Shown here: positions 16,687-25,210 of the stretch, in pieces
How the letters are laid out: the number at the start of each line of letters is the position of its first letter
How positions within the stretch are numbered: position 1 is the first letter of the stretch
Source of the DNA: Bacteroidales bacterium
Lineage (GTDB): Bacteria; Bacteroidota; Bacteroidia; Bacteroidales; UBA932
Assembly (NCBI GenBank): GCA_017504965.1
Contig: JAFVQD010000008.1
Span: forward strand, 1-64,000
Direction of reading: 5' to 3'
DNA length: 64,000 nt
Notes under the pieces: generated by a model
Told to the model about the DNA's origin: nothing
Database searches by the model: none
Seen by the model: only the letters and a program-made list of their open reading frames with translations
Made by a program: the position numbers and the translations under genes

Positions 16687-16751
16687 AAGTCCTCCTCCTC
16701 ATTGTTGAAAAATAATAGTATGCGAAAATAGGAAAATTTCTGCGAAAAAGA

Positions 16752-16759
16752 TACCTTTG
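16752..16759 (+). promoter_or_regulatory. Likely -7 box of the rluB-era-parC-aroK cluster
   Basis: TACCTTTG matches TAnnTTTG 22 bases before the rluB ATG. No clear -33 TTTG is found at 17-23 bases upstream. Confidence 0.5.
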
Positions 16760-16781
16760 CCCCCAAATTTATTTCATTATA

Positions 16782-17921
16782 ATGAGAACAAGAATTACAA
16801 GAGGTTCTGCCAATAAGGGCACAGCCGAGAAAACTTACGAAATTCCAAGACGCAATTTTGGCAAACGCTACGGCGAATTTGAAGAGAAGACCAAAAATCA
16901 CAAAGGGGACAAGCCATTCGGAAAGAGCGATAAGTCCTTCAAAACCAAGCCTGAAAAAGGGAGAGGCGACAAGCCATTCGGCAAAAGCGACAAACCTTTC
17001 AGCAGAGGTGACAAACCTTTCGGTAAAAGCGAGAAGCCTTTCAGAAAAGGGGAAAAATCTTTTGGTCCTAAAGGGGATAGACCTTTCGGCAAAAGGGGTG
17101 CAGACAAGTCATTTGCATCCAGAGGTGAAAGACCATTCAAGAAGAGAGTTCCAAAACAGATAGACGAGAATATCGACAGCGATACATTTACACCTTCGAT
17201 TACAGGTGATGTGAGACTTAACAAGTTCATAGCCAACTCAGGTGTATGTTCACGCCGTGAAGCCGACGAATACATCGCTGCAGGACTTGTGACTGTAAAC
17301 GGTGAGGTGGTTACCGAACTTGGTACCAAAGTAAATATCGATGACGATGTGAGATTCAATGGCGAGAGACTTAAAGGTGAGAAGAAAGTATATATTATGC
17401 TTAACAAGCCCAAAGACTTTGTCACCACCACCAGCGATCCCCACGCAGAGAAAAATGTGATGGACCTGATCAGCAAAGAGCTCTGTCCTCAGAGAATTTT
17501 CCCTGTCGGCAGACTTGACAAATCGACTACCGGTATCCTCCTCCTGACCAACGACGGAAACCTTACCGAGATGCTGACCCATCCATCATACGGCAAGAAG
17601 AAAATCTACGAAGTGACTCTGGACAAAAATGTCAAACAGCCGGACTTCGAGGCTCTTCTTGAGGGTTTTGAACTTGAGGACGGATTTATCGCTGCTGATG
17701 CTGCCGCATACGGCGCCGAGAAAAACATCGTAGGTGTGGAGATCCACTCAGGGAAAAACAGAATTGTAAGACGTATGTTCGAGCACCTTGGCTACAATGT
17801 CAAGAAACTCGACAGAGTATATTTCGCAGGTCTCACCAAAAAGAACCTCAAAAGAGGTCAGTGGAGATTCCTTACAGATGCAGAGGTAGGTATGCTTAAA
17901 GTGAAGAACAATGAGCAGTAA
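16782..17921 (+). CDS. rluB: RluB-type rRNA pseudouridine synthase with basic repeat extension
   Basis: A 379-residue protein. Residues 144-190 form an S4 RNA-binding domain (RLNKFIANSGVCSRREADEYI) and 204-370 the pseudouridine synthase domain, with catalytic Asp246 in GRLDKSTTGILLLTNDG and the HSGKNRIVRRMFEHLG segment. In RluB/RluF/RsuA relatives this modifies 23S or 16S rRNA. Residues 1-125 are a lysine- and glycine-rich, low-complexity extension of GDKPFGKS-type repeats, likely disordered and RNA-binding; long basic extensions of this sort are common in Bacteroidota RluB. Overlaps era by 11 bases. Confidence 0.9.
   Translation: MRTRITRGSANKGTAEKTYEIPRRNFGKRYGEFEEKTKNHKGDKPFGKSDKSFKTKPEKGRGDKPFGKSDKPFSRGDKPFGKSEKPFRKGEKSFGPKGDRPFGKRGADKSFASRGERPFKKRVPKQIDENIDSDTFTPSITGDVRLNKFIANSGVCSRREADEYIAAGLVTVNGEVVTELGTKVNIDDDVRFNGERLKGEKKVYIMLNKPKDFVTTTSDPHAEKNVMDLISKELCPQRIFPVGRLDKSTTGILLLTNDGNLTEMLTHPSYGKKKIYEVTLDKNVKQPDFEALLEGFELEDGFIAADAAAYGAEKNIVGVEIHSGKNRIVRRMFEHLGYNVKKLDRVYFAGLTKKNLKRGQWRFLTDAEVGMLKVKNNEQ
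16905..17141 (+). repeat. Degenerate tandem repeats coding GDKPFGKS units
   Basis: Within rluB, about nine degenerate units with the consensus GDKPFGKSDKPF (residues 42-120) are encoded by imperfect DNA repeats. Copy number may vary among strains. Confidence 0.8.
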
Positions 17922-18807
17922 CCATCCTCCTCACAGATCAGGGTTTGTAAACATCATCGGAAACCCCAATGTCGGCAAATCGACACTGATGAACGCTCTG
18001 GTGGGCGAAAGGCTCTCCATCGTCACATCCAAAGCACAGACCACCAGGCACAGAATTATGGGTATCGTGAACGGTGACAATTACCAGATTGTCTACTCCG
18101 ATACACCCGGTATCCTCCGCCCATCATACAAACTTCAGGAGAGTATGATGAACTTCGTGGAGACCGCTATCGGAGATGCTGACATCATCCTATATATCAC
18201 CGATGTAGTGGAGAAGAGCGACAAGAACAGGGAGTATGTCCAGAAACTCAATATGGTGGACTGCCCTGTCATAGTGGTTATAAACAAGATCGATATCAGT
18301 ACTCAGGAAGAGGTGCTCAAACTCGCCGAGTACTGGAAAGGTGAGATTCCGAAAGCGGATGTCTTTATCGCCTCAGCGATAGAGAAGTTCAATCTGGACG
18401 CCATCTTCAACAGGATAGTGGAGCTCCTCCCCATCCAGCCGGCGTGGTACGACAAGGATACCTTCACAGACAAAAATCTCCGCTTCTTCGCGTCTGAGAT
18501 CATCCGCGAGAAGATCCTTCTCAACTATTCGAAAGAGATCCCCTACTGTACTGAGGTGGTGATCGAAGAGTTCAAGGAGCATCCGGACAGATACGACATT
18601 CAGGCGGTGATAAATGTGATGAGAGACTCTCAGAAAGGTATCATCATCGGCTCCAAAGGTGCCTCCCTGAAAAAGGTGGGTATCGAAGCCCGTAAGGATA
18701 TGGAAGAGTTCTTCGAGAAGAAGGTATTCCTCCAGACCTTCGTAAAGGTAAATCCCAACTGGAGAGAGGATAAAAGGAAATTGAAAAGTTTCGGTTATAT
18801 ATTATAA
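17911..18807 (+). CDS. era: GTPase Era
   Basis: A 298-residue GTPase needed for 30S subunit assembly. G1 GNPNVGKS (17-24), G3 DTPG, G4 NKID and a C-terminal KH domain (IIIGSKGASLKKVGIEARKDMEEFF) are all present. It binds near the 3-prime end of 16S rRNA. It overlaps rluB by 11 bases, joining two ribosome-maturation functions. Confidence 0.96.
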   Translation: MSSNHPPHRSGFVNIIGNPNVGKSTLMNALVGERLSIVTSKAQTTRHRIMGIVNGDNYQIVYSDTPGILRPSYKLQESMMNFVETAIGDADIILYITDVVEKSDKNREYVQKLNMVDCPVIVVINKIDISTQEEVLKLAEYWKGEIPKADVFIASAIEKFNLDAIFNRIVELLPIQPAWYDKDTFTDKNLRFFASEIIREKILLNYSKEIPYCTEVVIEEFKEHPDRYDIQAVINVMRDSQKGIIIGSKGASLKKVGIEARKDMEEFFEKKVFLQTFVKVNPNWREDKRKLKSFGYIL

Positions 18808-18810
18808 GAT

Positions 18811-21549
18811 ATGAGTACAGAGGATAAAGATTTGAAAGGGGCAGAAGAGGTGGAAGAGACTCCTGCTGCAGAGGTGGAAGCTGTAGCATCCGAGCCTGGA
18901 AAGTTTGACAAAGTCATAAACGACGGAGATAAGAAATACAAATTGTCGGGAATGTATAAAGACTGGTTCCTCGACTACGCCTCGTATGTCATCCTCGAAA
19001 GGGCCGTCCCCCACATCGAAGATGGTCTCAAGCCTGTTCAGAGACGTATCCTCCACGCGATGAAGCAGTGCGACGACGGACGTTTCAACAAAGTGGCCAG
19101 CATCGTGGGTGATGCTATGAAATATCACCCTCACGGTGATGCTTCCATCAAAGATGCCCTCGTGCAGCTCGGACAGAAGGAACTTCTTGTAGAGTGTCAG
19201 GGTAACTGGGGAAACATCCTTACCGGAGACGCCGCAGCGGCAGGACGTTATATCGAAGCACGCCTGAGTGAGTTTGCCAAAGAGGTGGCATACAACGACA
19301 AGACCACCGAGTTTGTACCTTCGTACGACGGCCGTAACCGCGAGCCGGTCAATCTCCCTGTCAAGTTCCCACTGCTGCTGGCACAGGGCTCCGAGGGTAT
19401 TGCCGTAGGCTTGGCCTGCAAAATCCTCCCTCATAACTTCAACGAACTTATCGACGCATCCATCTCTCACCTCAAAGGTGAAGAGTTCGAACTCTATCCC
19501 GACTTCCCTACCGGAGGCCTTGCCGACATCTCCGGCTATAACAGAGGGCTTCGCGGCGGCAGGGTAAGAGTGAGGGCTCAGATCGAAAAAGTAAACAAAA
19601 ACACCCTGGTAATCAACCAGATCCCCTTCGGTGTCACCACTGCAGATATAATCGATTCCATCATCAAGGCCAATGACAAAGGGAAGATCAAGGTAAAGAA
19701 GGTGGATGACAATACAGCAGAGAATGCAGAGATCGTCATCACCCTTCATAACGACATATCGCCCGACAAGACTATCGATGCCCTCTATGCCTGCACCAGC
19801 TGTGAGGTATCCATCTCACCTAACTGCTGCGTCATACAGGACAACAAGCCCCAGTTCCTCGGGGTGGATGATATCCTAAGATACAATACAGACCACACCA
19901 AAGAGCTGCTGAAGAGGGAGCTTGAGATCAAACTGGGAGAACTGGGCCAGGAGTGGCACTACACCTCACTGGAAAAGGTGTTCTTCGAGGAGAAGGTCTA
20001 CAAGATTCTGGAAAACAATGCATCCACTTGGGAGAAGCAGCTGAAGGATGTACATCAGGGGATGCTCGGCTATCAGCACCTGTTCCGTCAGCCTATCACC
20101 AAAGAGGATATCAACAGACTTGTCGAGAAGCCTGTGAGGAAGATCTCTCGCTTCGATGTCAAGGCTGTGAATGAGAAGATAAAGAAAATAGAGGCTCAGG
20201 AGAAGACCTTGCAGCACCATCTGGAGCACCTGATCGAGTACTGTATAGAGTACTTCGAGAACCTCAAGAAAAAATATGGGGCAGCCTATCCCCGCCGCAC
20301 CACACTCACATCATTCGAGAACATCGAGATCACAAAAGTGGTGGTTAACAACGCCAAGCTCTACGCAAACAAAGCTGAGGGATTTATCGGTATCTCCCAG
20401 AAGAAGATAGAGGATGCCGAATATATATGCGACTGCTCTGACATCGATGATGTTATCGTATTTACCAAAGATGGACGATATATCATCAAGAAAGTGGCAG
20501 ACAAGATCTTCGTGGACAGAAATATCATCCACGTGGCTGTCTTCAACAAGTCTGACAGCCGCACCATCTACAATGTAGTATACAAAGATGGGAAAGGTGG
20601 TATCGCCTACGCCAAACGTTTCTCTGTGACAGGTGTTTCCAAAGACAAATGGTACAACCTCACAAAAGGTAAAGAGGGATCATCTGTGATCTGGTTCACT
20701 TCGAACTCAAATGGAGAGGCAGAGACTCTGAGGGTATACCTCAGGCCAAAGCCGAAGTTGAAGAAGCTTATCCTCGATTTCGACTTCTCGACACTGGCCA
20801 TCAAGAACAGAGGATCTATGGGTAATATCGTCACCAAATACCCTATCCAGAAGGTGGCTCTCAAGTCTGCCGGCATATCTACCATCGGTGGCAAGAAGAT
20901 GTGGTTCGACTGGGATATCAACCGTCTTAATGAGGATGGAAGGGGAGAACTTCTCGGAGACTTCAAGGGTAAAGAGAATATTATCGCCATCTGCAAGGAT
21001 GGTACATTCTACACCACAAATCTCGACCTGTTCAACAAGTATCAGGGTGACCTGATGAAGGTGCAGAAGTTTGATTCCGAAAAGGTATTTACCGCCATCT
21101 ACTGGGACAATACCGTCAAATCATACTATATCAAGAGGTTTGTCTTCGAATTGAGCGACAACAATGTCCAGTTCTTTATCGCCGACACCCCAGGTGCCAG
21201 ACTCGTCGACATATCGGAAGATCTGTATCCTCAGGTAAAAGTGACATTCGTACAGAACGGAAGGAAAGAGAAAGAGGCAGAATTTATCGATGCCGATGAG
21301 TTTATCGCAGTCAAAGGTTACAAGGCCAAAGGGAAGAGGGCTGCTGCAGGCGAGGTGGCGACTATAGAATTTGTGGAGCCACTGGAGAAAGATGCCCCCG
21401 CTTTTGATGCTGAGGATATGATGCTGGACTCTGAAGATATAAATGAAGAGAACTTCACTCCGGGTGAAGATGGCTCTCAGCCACAGAGTTACAGGCCCGG
21501 GGATTCGGTAGATATAAATATTGATGGAGAGGAACTTACACTATTTTAA
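18811..21549 (+). CDS. parC: DNA topoisomerase IV subunit A
   Basis: A 912-residue type IIA topoisomerase A subunit. The catalytic tyrosine is Tyr147 in AAAAGRYIEARLS, preceded by the KYHPHGDASIKDALV segment (104-118) where quinolone-resistance changes occur in homologues. Residues about 1-40 are an acidic extension, and the C-terminal part (about 480-850) carries beta-pinwheel repeats. The family member is judged ParC-like because its divergence from GyrA and its long acidic tail fit Bacteroidota ParC. A parE gene is not adjacent. Confidence 0.88.
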   Translation: MSTEDKDLKGAEEVEETPAAEVEAVASEPGKFDKVINDGDKKYKLSGMYKDWFLDYASYVILERAVPHIEDGLKPVQRRILHAMKQCDDGRFNKVASIVGDAMKYHPHGDASIKDALVQLGQKELLVECQGNWGNILTGDAAAAGRYIEARLSEFAKEVAYNDKTTEFVPSYDGRNREPVNLPVKFPLLLAQGSEGIAVGLACKILPHNFNELIDASISHLKGEEFELYPDFPTGGLADISGYNRGLRGGRVRVRAQIEKVNKNTLVINQIPFGVTTADIIDSIIKANDKGKIKVKKVDDNTAENAEIVITLHNDISPDKTIDALYACTSCEVSISPNCCVIQDNKPQFLGVDDILRYNTDHTKELLKRELEIKLGELGQEWHYTSLEKVFFEEKVYKILENNASTWEKQLKDVHQGMLGYQHLFRQPITKEDINRLVEKPVRKISRFDVKAVNEKIKKIEAQEKTLQHHLEHLIEYCIEYFENLKKKYGAAYPRRTTLTSFENIEITKVVVNNAKLYANKAEGFIGISQKKIEDAEYICDCSDIDDVIVFTKDGRYIIKKVADKIFVDRNIIHVAVFNKSDSRTIYNVVYKDGKGGIAYAKRFSVTGVSKDKWYNLTKGKEGSSVIWFTSNSNGEAETLRVYLRPKPKLKKLILDFDFSTLAIKNRGSMGNIVTKYPIQKVALKSAGISTIGGKKMWFDWDINRLNEDGRGELLGDFKGKENIIAICKDGTFYTTNLDLFNKYQGDLMKVQKFDSEKVFTAIYWDNTVKSYYIKRFVFELSDNNVQFFIADTPGARLVDISEDLYPQVKVTFVQNGRKEKEAEFIDADEFIAVKGYKAKGKRAAAGEVATIEFVEPLEKDAPAFDAEDMMLDSEDINEENFTPGEDGSQPQSYRPGDSVDINIDGEELTLF

Positions 21550-21560
21550 CTGATCGGATT

Positions 21561-22118
21561 ATGATTATCTCACTTATAGGCTTTATGGGTGCCGGAAAGA
21601 CCACCATCGGCAAGCAGCTTGCCCAATCTGTCAAATGCCCTTTTGTAGATCTGGATGCTTATATCGAAGAGAAAGAGGGGAAGACCATATCTGAGATATT
21701 CGAACAGAGTGGAGAGAAGGGGTTTAGGGATATGGAGTTCAATTATCTTCAGGACATTCTTGAAGATCATATTGCCGAACATCCCGAGACCCTCGAAGAT
21801 CTCCCCCCGTTCACACCTGAAGTTACCGAAGATGATGCCCCTGTCACTGTCAGGAACTGCTCTATGATCCTCTCATTAGGTGGAGGCATCGTCACCAATC
21901 CGGAGTGTGCTGACCTTATCTCCAGATTTACTTACTGTATGTATATACATACCGACATAGAGGTGATCAAGCAGAGGCTGTCACAGCAGGTTGAAGCGGC
22001 CGGAAGACCTATGCTCGGCGGCGAGAGCGGTGACGCCCTCCTGGCCCGCATCGAGAAGCTCTACAAAGAGCGCACTCCACTCTACACCCGCCTCGCCCGC
22101 AAGACTTACTTCTTGTAG
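21561..22118 (+). CDS. aroK: Shikimate kinase
   Basis: A 185-residue kinase that phosphorylates shikimate in aromatic amino acid synthesis. P-loop GFMGAGKTT (7-15), shikimate-binding DLDAYIEEKEGKTISEIF with FRDME, the GGG motif and the lid segment AAGRPML are present. It carries an extra acidic insertion of about 25 residues (near 76-100, rich in E, P and D) before the GGG strand compared with typical 170-residue enzymes. Twelve bases after parC; palindromic elements start just downstream. Confidence 0.92.
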   Translation: MIISLIGFMGAGKTTIGKQLAQSVKCPFVDLDAYIEEKEGKTISEIFEQSGEKGFRDMEFNYLQDILEDHIAEHPETLEDLPPFTPEVTEDDAPVTVRNCSMILSLGGGIVTNPECADLISRFTYCMYIHTDIEVIKQRLSQQVEAAGRPMLGGESGDALLARIEKLYKERTPLYTRLARKTYFL

Positions 22119-22154
22119 GCAAGCTTTCTGCTCTCAAAAGACTCCGTCCGTTAG

Positions 22155-22275
22155 GTGGCGGAGATAAAGTCCTCCAGGCATTCGCTACGCTCATCCCCTC
22201 CCACACCTTCGGTGCGGGCCCCTCCCGCTATCAAGCGCGGGTGCTTAGGCCTTCCGGACACATTATCTCCGCCAC
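22155..22275. repeat. Palindromic element A (nested inverted repeats)
   Basis: Outer arms gtggcggagataa (22155-22167) and its perfect complement (22263-22275). Read on the minus strand, the interior holds two consecutive hairpins, each followed by GGAGGGG: one with a CCCGC/GCGGG-type stem and one with CCCGCACC-GAA-GGTGTGGG. The same second hairpin and GGAGGG tail occur in elements B and D, in the other orientation. The flanking stretch 22119-22154 has no feature. Confidence 0.75.
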
Positions 22276-22332
22276 ACACCACTCCCGAAGTCCCGTATTG
22301 TTGTACGACATAGTCCTTTCCGACTGGCAATT

Positions 22333-22508
22333 CTCTTTAATGTTGTGTGGGAAGAGGAAACCGTGCTACCCCTCTGGCCGCAGAGGGAGGGGCCCGCGCT
22401 GTCAAGCGTGGGAGGGATTGTTTCCTCTCCACACAACATTAAAGAGGGACCTAGAGAGGGATGCCGCAGTTTCGGGCACAGAAACACCACTTTTCGTGCC
22501 CGTTTTAG
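22333..22508. repeat. Palindromic element B with conserved 3-prime flank
   Basis: Outer arms ctctttaatgttgtgtgg (22333-22350) and complement (22429-22446), an 18-bp perfect pair, extended inward by agaggaaac/gtttcctct. The interior holds hairpin CCTCTG-GCCG-CAGAGG, then GGAGGGG, then CCCGCGCT-GTCA-AGCGTGGG, then AGGG. The 62 bases after the right arm, to 22508, are also nearly identical to the copy at 24956-25018, so the repeated unit is longer than the palindrome. Confidence 0.85.
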
Positions 22509-22513
22509 CATCC

Positions 22514-22657
22514 GCCAACTCGCCAGACCGCTTACCACTTCTACAGCTACTTCTGAGCGACATCAGCGTGCTCAAGCCCCCTTAACTGGCTATGCTTAGA
22601 CCACTCACCCACTCACAGAACGCCCTCCAACACACATCAACGGTCTGACGAGTTAGC
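22514..22657. repeat. Palindromic element C (nested inverted repeat)
   Basis: Bases 22514-22530 (left arm gccaactcgccagaccg) pair with 22641-22657 with 15 of 17 matches, enclosing 110 bases. It directly follows element B and has the same overall size as the other elements, but its interior is different and no strong inner stem was found. The rest of the gap to 22700 shows nothing recognisable. Confidence 0.6.
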
Positions 22658-22702
22658 GAATCCATAACACCTCCATCTTCCATTCCCAAACAACAGTAAG
22701 AT

Positions 22703-22790
22703 ATTGTCTGCTGATCAAAAAATTTCCATATTTTTGTAGAAATAGCTGTAGTTTTTTGAATGGTTTGTTGTTTAACGTAGAAAACAAACC
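22703..22790 (+). promoter_or_regulatory. Promoter and inverted repeat before the ECF sigma operon
   Basis: ATTG (22703-22706) and TATTTTTG (22729-22736) with a 22-base spacer resemble the housekeeping promoter. Downstream, ggtttgtt (22762-22769) and aacaaacc (22783-22790) form an inverted repeat in the leader, 14 bases before the sigma factor ATG; it could be an operator or a leader hairpin. Confidence 0.5.
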
Positions 22791-22804
22791 TGATAACCTG
22801 ATTT

Positions 22805-23278
22805 ATGGATAACAACGAGAAAGAATTTGCGCGAATTGTGAGGGAGAACAAAAGGAGGATCTACACGGTCTGCTATATGTTCTCCAAGGATACAGAGCAG
22901 GTGAATGATTTGTTCCAGGATATACTTATAAATATCTGGAACGGCCTCAAGTCTTTTGAGGGAGAGAAGCACCTGAGCACCTGGATATGGAAGGTGAGCC
23001 TGAATACCTGCATCAATTACACCAAAAAGAAGAAAAAGGAGATTCCAACCCTGCCTCTGGACGTAAGCTTTAATCTGTATGAGGATACCGATGATGATTC
23101 CATGCAGATAAAGCAGCTCTACAACAGGATCAACAAGCTTGGATTCATTGACAGGAGTATCATCCTTATGTGGCTGGAGAATATGAGCTATGAAGAGATT
23201 GGCGCTATCCTGGGAATAACGGCAAACAATGTTTCCGTAAAGCTGGTAAGGATAAGGGAGAAACTCAAACAAATGTAA
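22805..23278 (+). CDS. ECF-type RNA polymerase sigma factor
   Basis: A 157-residue sigma-70 family protein with region 2 (VCYMFSKDTEQVNDLFQDILINIWNGL) and region 4 helix-turn-helix (MSYEEIGAILGITANNVSVKLVRIREKL). It heads a three-gene operon with a membrane protein and a TraB-family protein. The membrane protein is a candidate anti-sigma factor. The operon lies between two copies of a palindromic element. Confidence 0.92.
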   Translation: MDNNEKEFARIVRENKRRIYTVCYMFSKDTEQVNDLFQDILINIWNGLKSFEGEKHLSTWIWKVSLNTCINYTKKKKKEIPTLPLDVSFNLYEDTDDDSMQIKQLYNRINKLGFIDRSIILMWLENMSYEEIGAILGITANNVSVKLVRIREKLKQM

Positions 23279-23300
23279 AACCTTCAAAAAACAGAGCAAA

Positions 23301-23888
23301 ATGAACAATAAAGATAATTTTGAAATATCTCAGGAACTTGAGCAGATGCGGGAGCAGTTCAGTATCCTGACTAGAAAGGTAGAGGAGCAGAATATTGTTA
23401 ATGATAGGATTATCCGTTCATGCGTAAAAAGCAAGTTGAAAAATTTCAACAGAAAGGCGGTGTTGTGGCCAATACTCTCCTGGGTTCTGTTAGGTGGATG
23501 GCTTATATATAGGCAGTTTGATCACGGTATGCCTTTGTGGAGTTCTATTTTTACAATATGTGTATGTGTGATAGAGGTGACACTGTTCCTTTATAAGAAA
23601 CATTTGCAAAATAAAACGCTTGATTTCAACGGGGACATAAAAGAATTCTCACATCAGATAAAAGTGCTGAAAACCAATCTTCTGAGACCTGTTGTTCTCT
23701 CCCATGCCATCGGTTATATCTGGGTTATCGTGTGGCTGTGGGTGTTCTTCAGTATGTTCCCTGTAAAAGATTCGTTAGGAATTATACTACTGATTATCTA
23801 TGTGGTAGCTATGACCATTCTGAATCTGCAGTCCGAGATTAAAGTTATGCGTATTTTGGATGAGATAGTTAAGGATATAGAAAAATAG
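23301..23888 (+). CDS. Four-TM membrane protein, candidate anti-sigma factor
   Basis: A 195-residue protein I do not recognise by family. Residues 1-50 are charged and predicted helical (EISQELEQMREQFSILTRKVEEQ), followed by four hydrophobic segments near 54-70, 79-96, 130-150 and 155-172, and a short helical tail. Position directly after an ECF sigma gene (22 bases) and the cytosolic N-terminal helical region suggest it holds the sigma factor at the membrane; this is inference from context. Confidence 0.7.
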   Translation: MNNKDNFEISQELEQMREQFSILTRKVEEQNIVNDRIIRSCVKSKLKNFNRKAVLWPILSWVLLGGWLIYRQFDHGMPLWSSIFTICVCVIEVTLFLYKKHLQNKTLDFNGDIKEFSHQIKVLKTNLLRPVVLSHAIGYIWVIVWLWVFFSMFPVKDSLGIILLIIYVVAMTILNLQSEIKVMRILDEIVKDIEK

Positions 23889-24770
23889 ATGTTTGAGATG
23901 AAAAGTTTACTTGTTACTATACTTTTGATGGTGATCGGCACCCTTTATGCCCCGGCCCAGCTTCTATGGAAAATATCGGGAAGAGGAATTGAGAAACCTT
24001 CTTATATTTTGGGTACTCATCACGCAGTTCCGTTTACCTATTGTGATTCTATTCCCGGTCTGATGGAGGCTTTTGAAGAGGTGGATTATGTGATTGGAGA
24101 GTTTGATATGATAAAGATGGGAGAGATGACACCGGTCCAGATGCAGAATATGCAGAAAAGGATGATGATGCCTGCAGATACAACTTTGCTGTCATTATTC
24201 AACGTGGAAGAAAAAGAGCTGTTGGATGCATACCTTAAGGAAACTGTTGGGGCAGAGTTGCAGATGTTTTCTGCAATGAAACCCATGACCATAATGGTTA
24301 CTGTGCAGAACAGGATTCTTATGGATATTATTCCCGACATAGCATCAATGACCGGCATAGACAAGTATATGCAGACATTGGCTGTGAGCAAGGGAAAGAG
24401 CGTTGGCGGACTTGAGACAATGGAGTACCAGATGAGTCTCCTTTATGGAAGTTCCCTTGAAGAGCAAGCTGATGCCTTGCTGGAGATGGCTCAAAACAGT
24501 AATAGCAAAGAGTTGTTGATTGAACTTACTGCTGCGTACAAGTCTCAGAATCTTGATATCTTATGGAATGTATTTAAAGAGCAGATGACCAGATATGAGT
24601 ATGACGCTCTTGTTTCAGTGAGAAACCGGAACTGGGAAAAGCAGATTGTGGAGCTTGTTCCAGCACAATCCTCTTTGTTTGTTGTTGGATCAGGACATCT
24701 CCCTGGTGAAAAGGGGATGATTACCCTTTTAAAGCAAGCAGGTTACAATGTAGAACCTATTCAAAAATAA
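23889..24770 (+). CDS. TraB/GumN (TIKI-like) family protein
   Basis: A 293-residue exported protein with a signal peptide (hydrophobic residues 6-24) and the TraB/PrgY/GumN family motifs: GTHH (42-45), a conserved Glu in VIGEFD (Glu71), GLET (174-177), RNxxW (246-249) and GSGH (267-270). Relatives include the metal-dependent protease TIKI, so peptidase activity in the periplasm or at the envelope is plausible. Starts directly after the membrane protein's stop; an ATG three codons in is an alternative start. Role in the sigma-factor operon is unknown. Confidence 0.88.
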   Translation: MFEMKSLLVTILLMVIGTLYAPAQLLWKISGRGIEKPSYILGTHHAVPFTYCDSIPGLMEAFEEVDYVIGEFDMIKMGEMTPVQMQNMQKRMMMPADTTLLSLFNVEEKELLDAYLKETVGAELQMFSAMKPMTIMVTVQNRILMDIIPDIASMTGIDKYMQTLAVSKGKSVGGLETMEYQMSLLYGSSLEEQADALLEMAQNSNSKELLIELTAAYKSQNLDILWNVFKEQMTRYEYDALVSVRNRNWEKQIVELVPAQSSLFVVGSGHLPGEKGMITLLKQAGYNVEPIQK

Positions 24771-24809
24771 ATGCTGCCTGGACTTCGTGGATTCTCGACT
24801 GCCAACATA

Positions 24810-25016
24810 TTTAATGTTGTGTGGGAAGAGGAAACCGTGCTACCCCTCTGGCCGCAGAGGTCGTGAGCGAATAGTGAGCATCCAGTGGGTGCTCACAGCG
24901 AGCAGCCCGCACCGGAGGTGTGGGAGGGATTGTTTCCTCTCCACACAACATTAAAGAGGGACGTAGAGAGGGATGCCGCAGTTTTGGGCACAGAAACGCC
25001 ACTTTTCGAGCCCGTT
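24810..25016. repeat. Palindromic element D, second copy of element B
   Basis: The left arm and first hairpin (24810-24860) match element B base for base over about 50 bases, and the right part (about 24919-25016) matches with four or five differences. The middle differs: it has gtgagca/tgctcac and then CCCGCACC-GGA-GGTGTGGG, which is the inner hairpin of element A. Same orientation as B, so B and D are direct repeats flanking the sigma/membrane/TraB operon. The element ends exactly at the stop codon of an outer-membrane gene relic. Confidence 0.85.
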
Positions 25017-25070
25017 TTAGAACATCATATTCCACATTGCGTTCTGGACGCGGGAGTTTTTCTTGCGGCA
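25017..25070 (-). pseudogene. 3-prime relic of a paralogue of the outer-membrane barrel gene
   Basis: The minus strand encodes CRKKNSRVQNAMWNMMF and a stop; the intact barrel gene at 26639 ends NAKKNSRVQNAMWNMMF and a stop. Fifteen of 17 residues agree, and the base differences within the shared part are mostly silent, as expected for a diverged paralogue rather than a recent copy. The rest of the gene is missing. An 11-bp inverted repeat cgggagttttt (25051-25061) / aaaaactcccg (25088-25098) crosses the broken end. Confidence 0.75.
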
Positions 25071-25210
25071 TAGGTTGCTATGTTTCAAAAAACTCCCGTC
25101 AAGGTTTTTGGGGCAAAGGTGCTTTTGATTACTTTAGCCGGCAACTACAAACGGTGTTGCCACATACAAAACTTCGGACGAGATGCCAGAGAAATTAAGA
25201 AAGTATACCT
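25071..25210. other. Gene-free gap between relic and M56 gene
   Basis: No gene. It contains the right arm of the inverted repeat described for the relic and a small hairpin ggcaac (25140-25145) / gttgcc (25156-25161). It is presumably deletion scar sequence where the body of the lost barrel gene lay. Confidence 0.5.

Noticed and set aside
22263-22538. Short minus-strand frame with a segment nearly identical to one at 24811-25071 (RKVxFLCPKLRHPSL)
   Set aside because: The protein similarity follows from the DNA repeat B/D; outside the repeat the two frames differ completely, so a conserved gene is unlikely.
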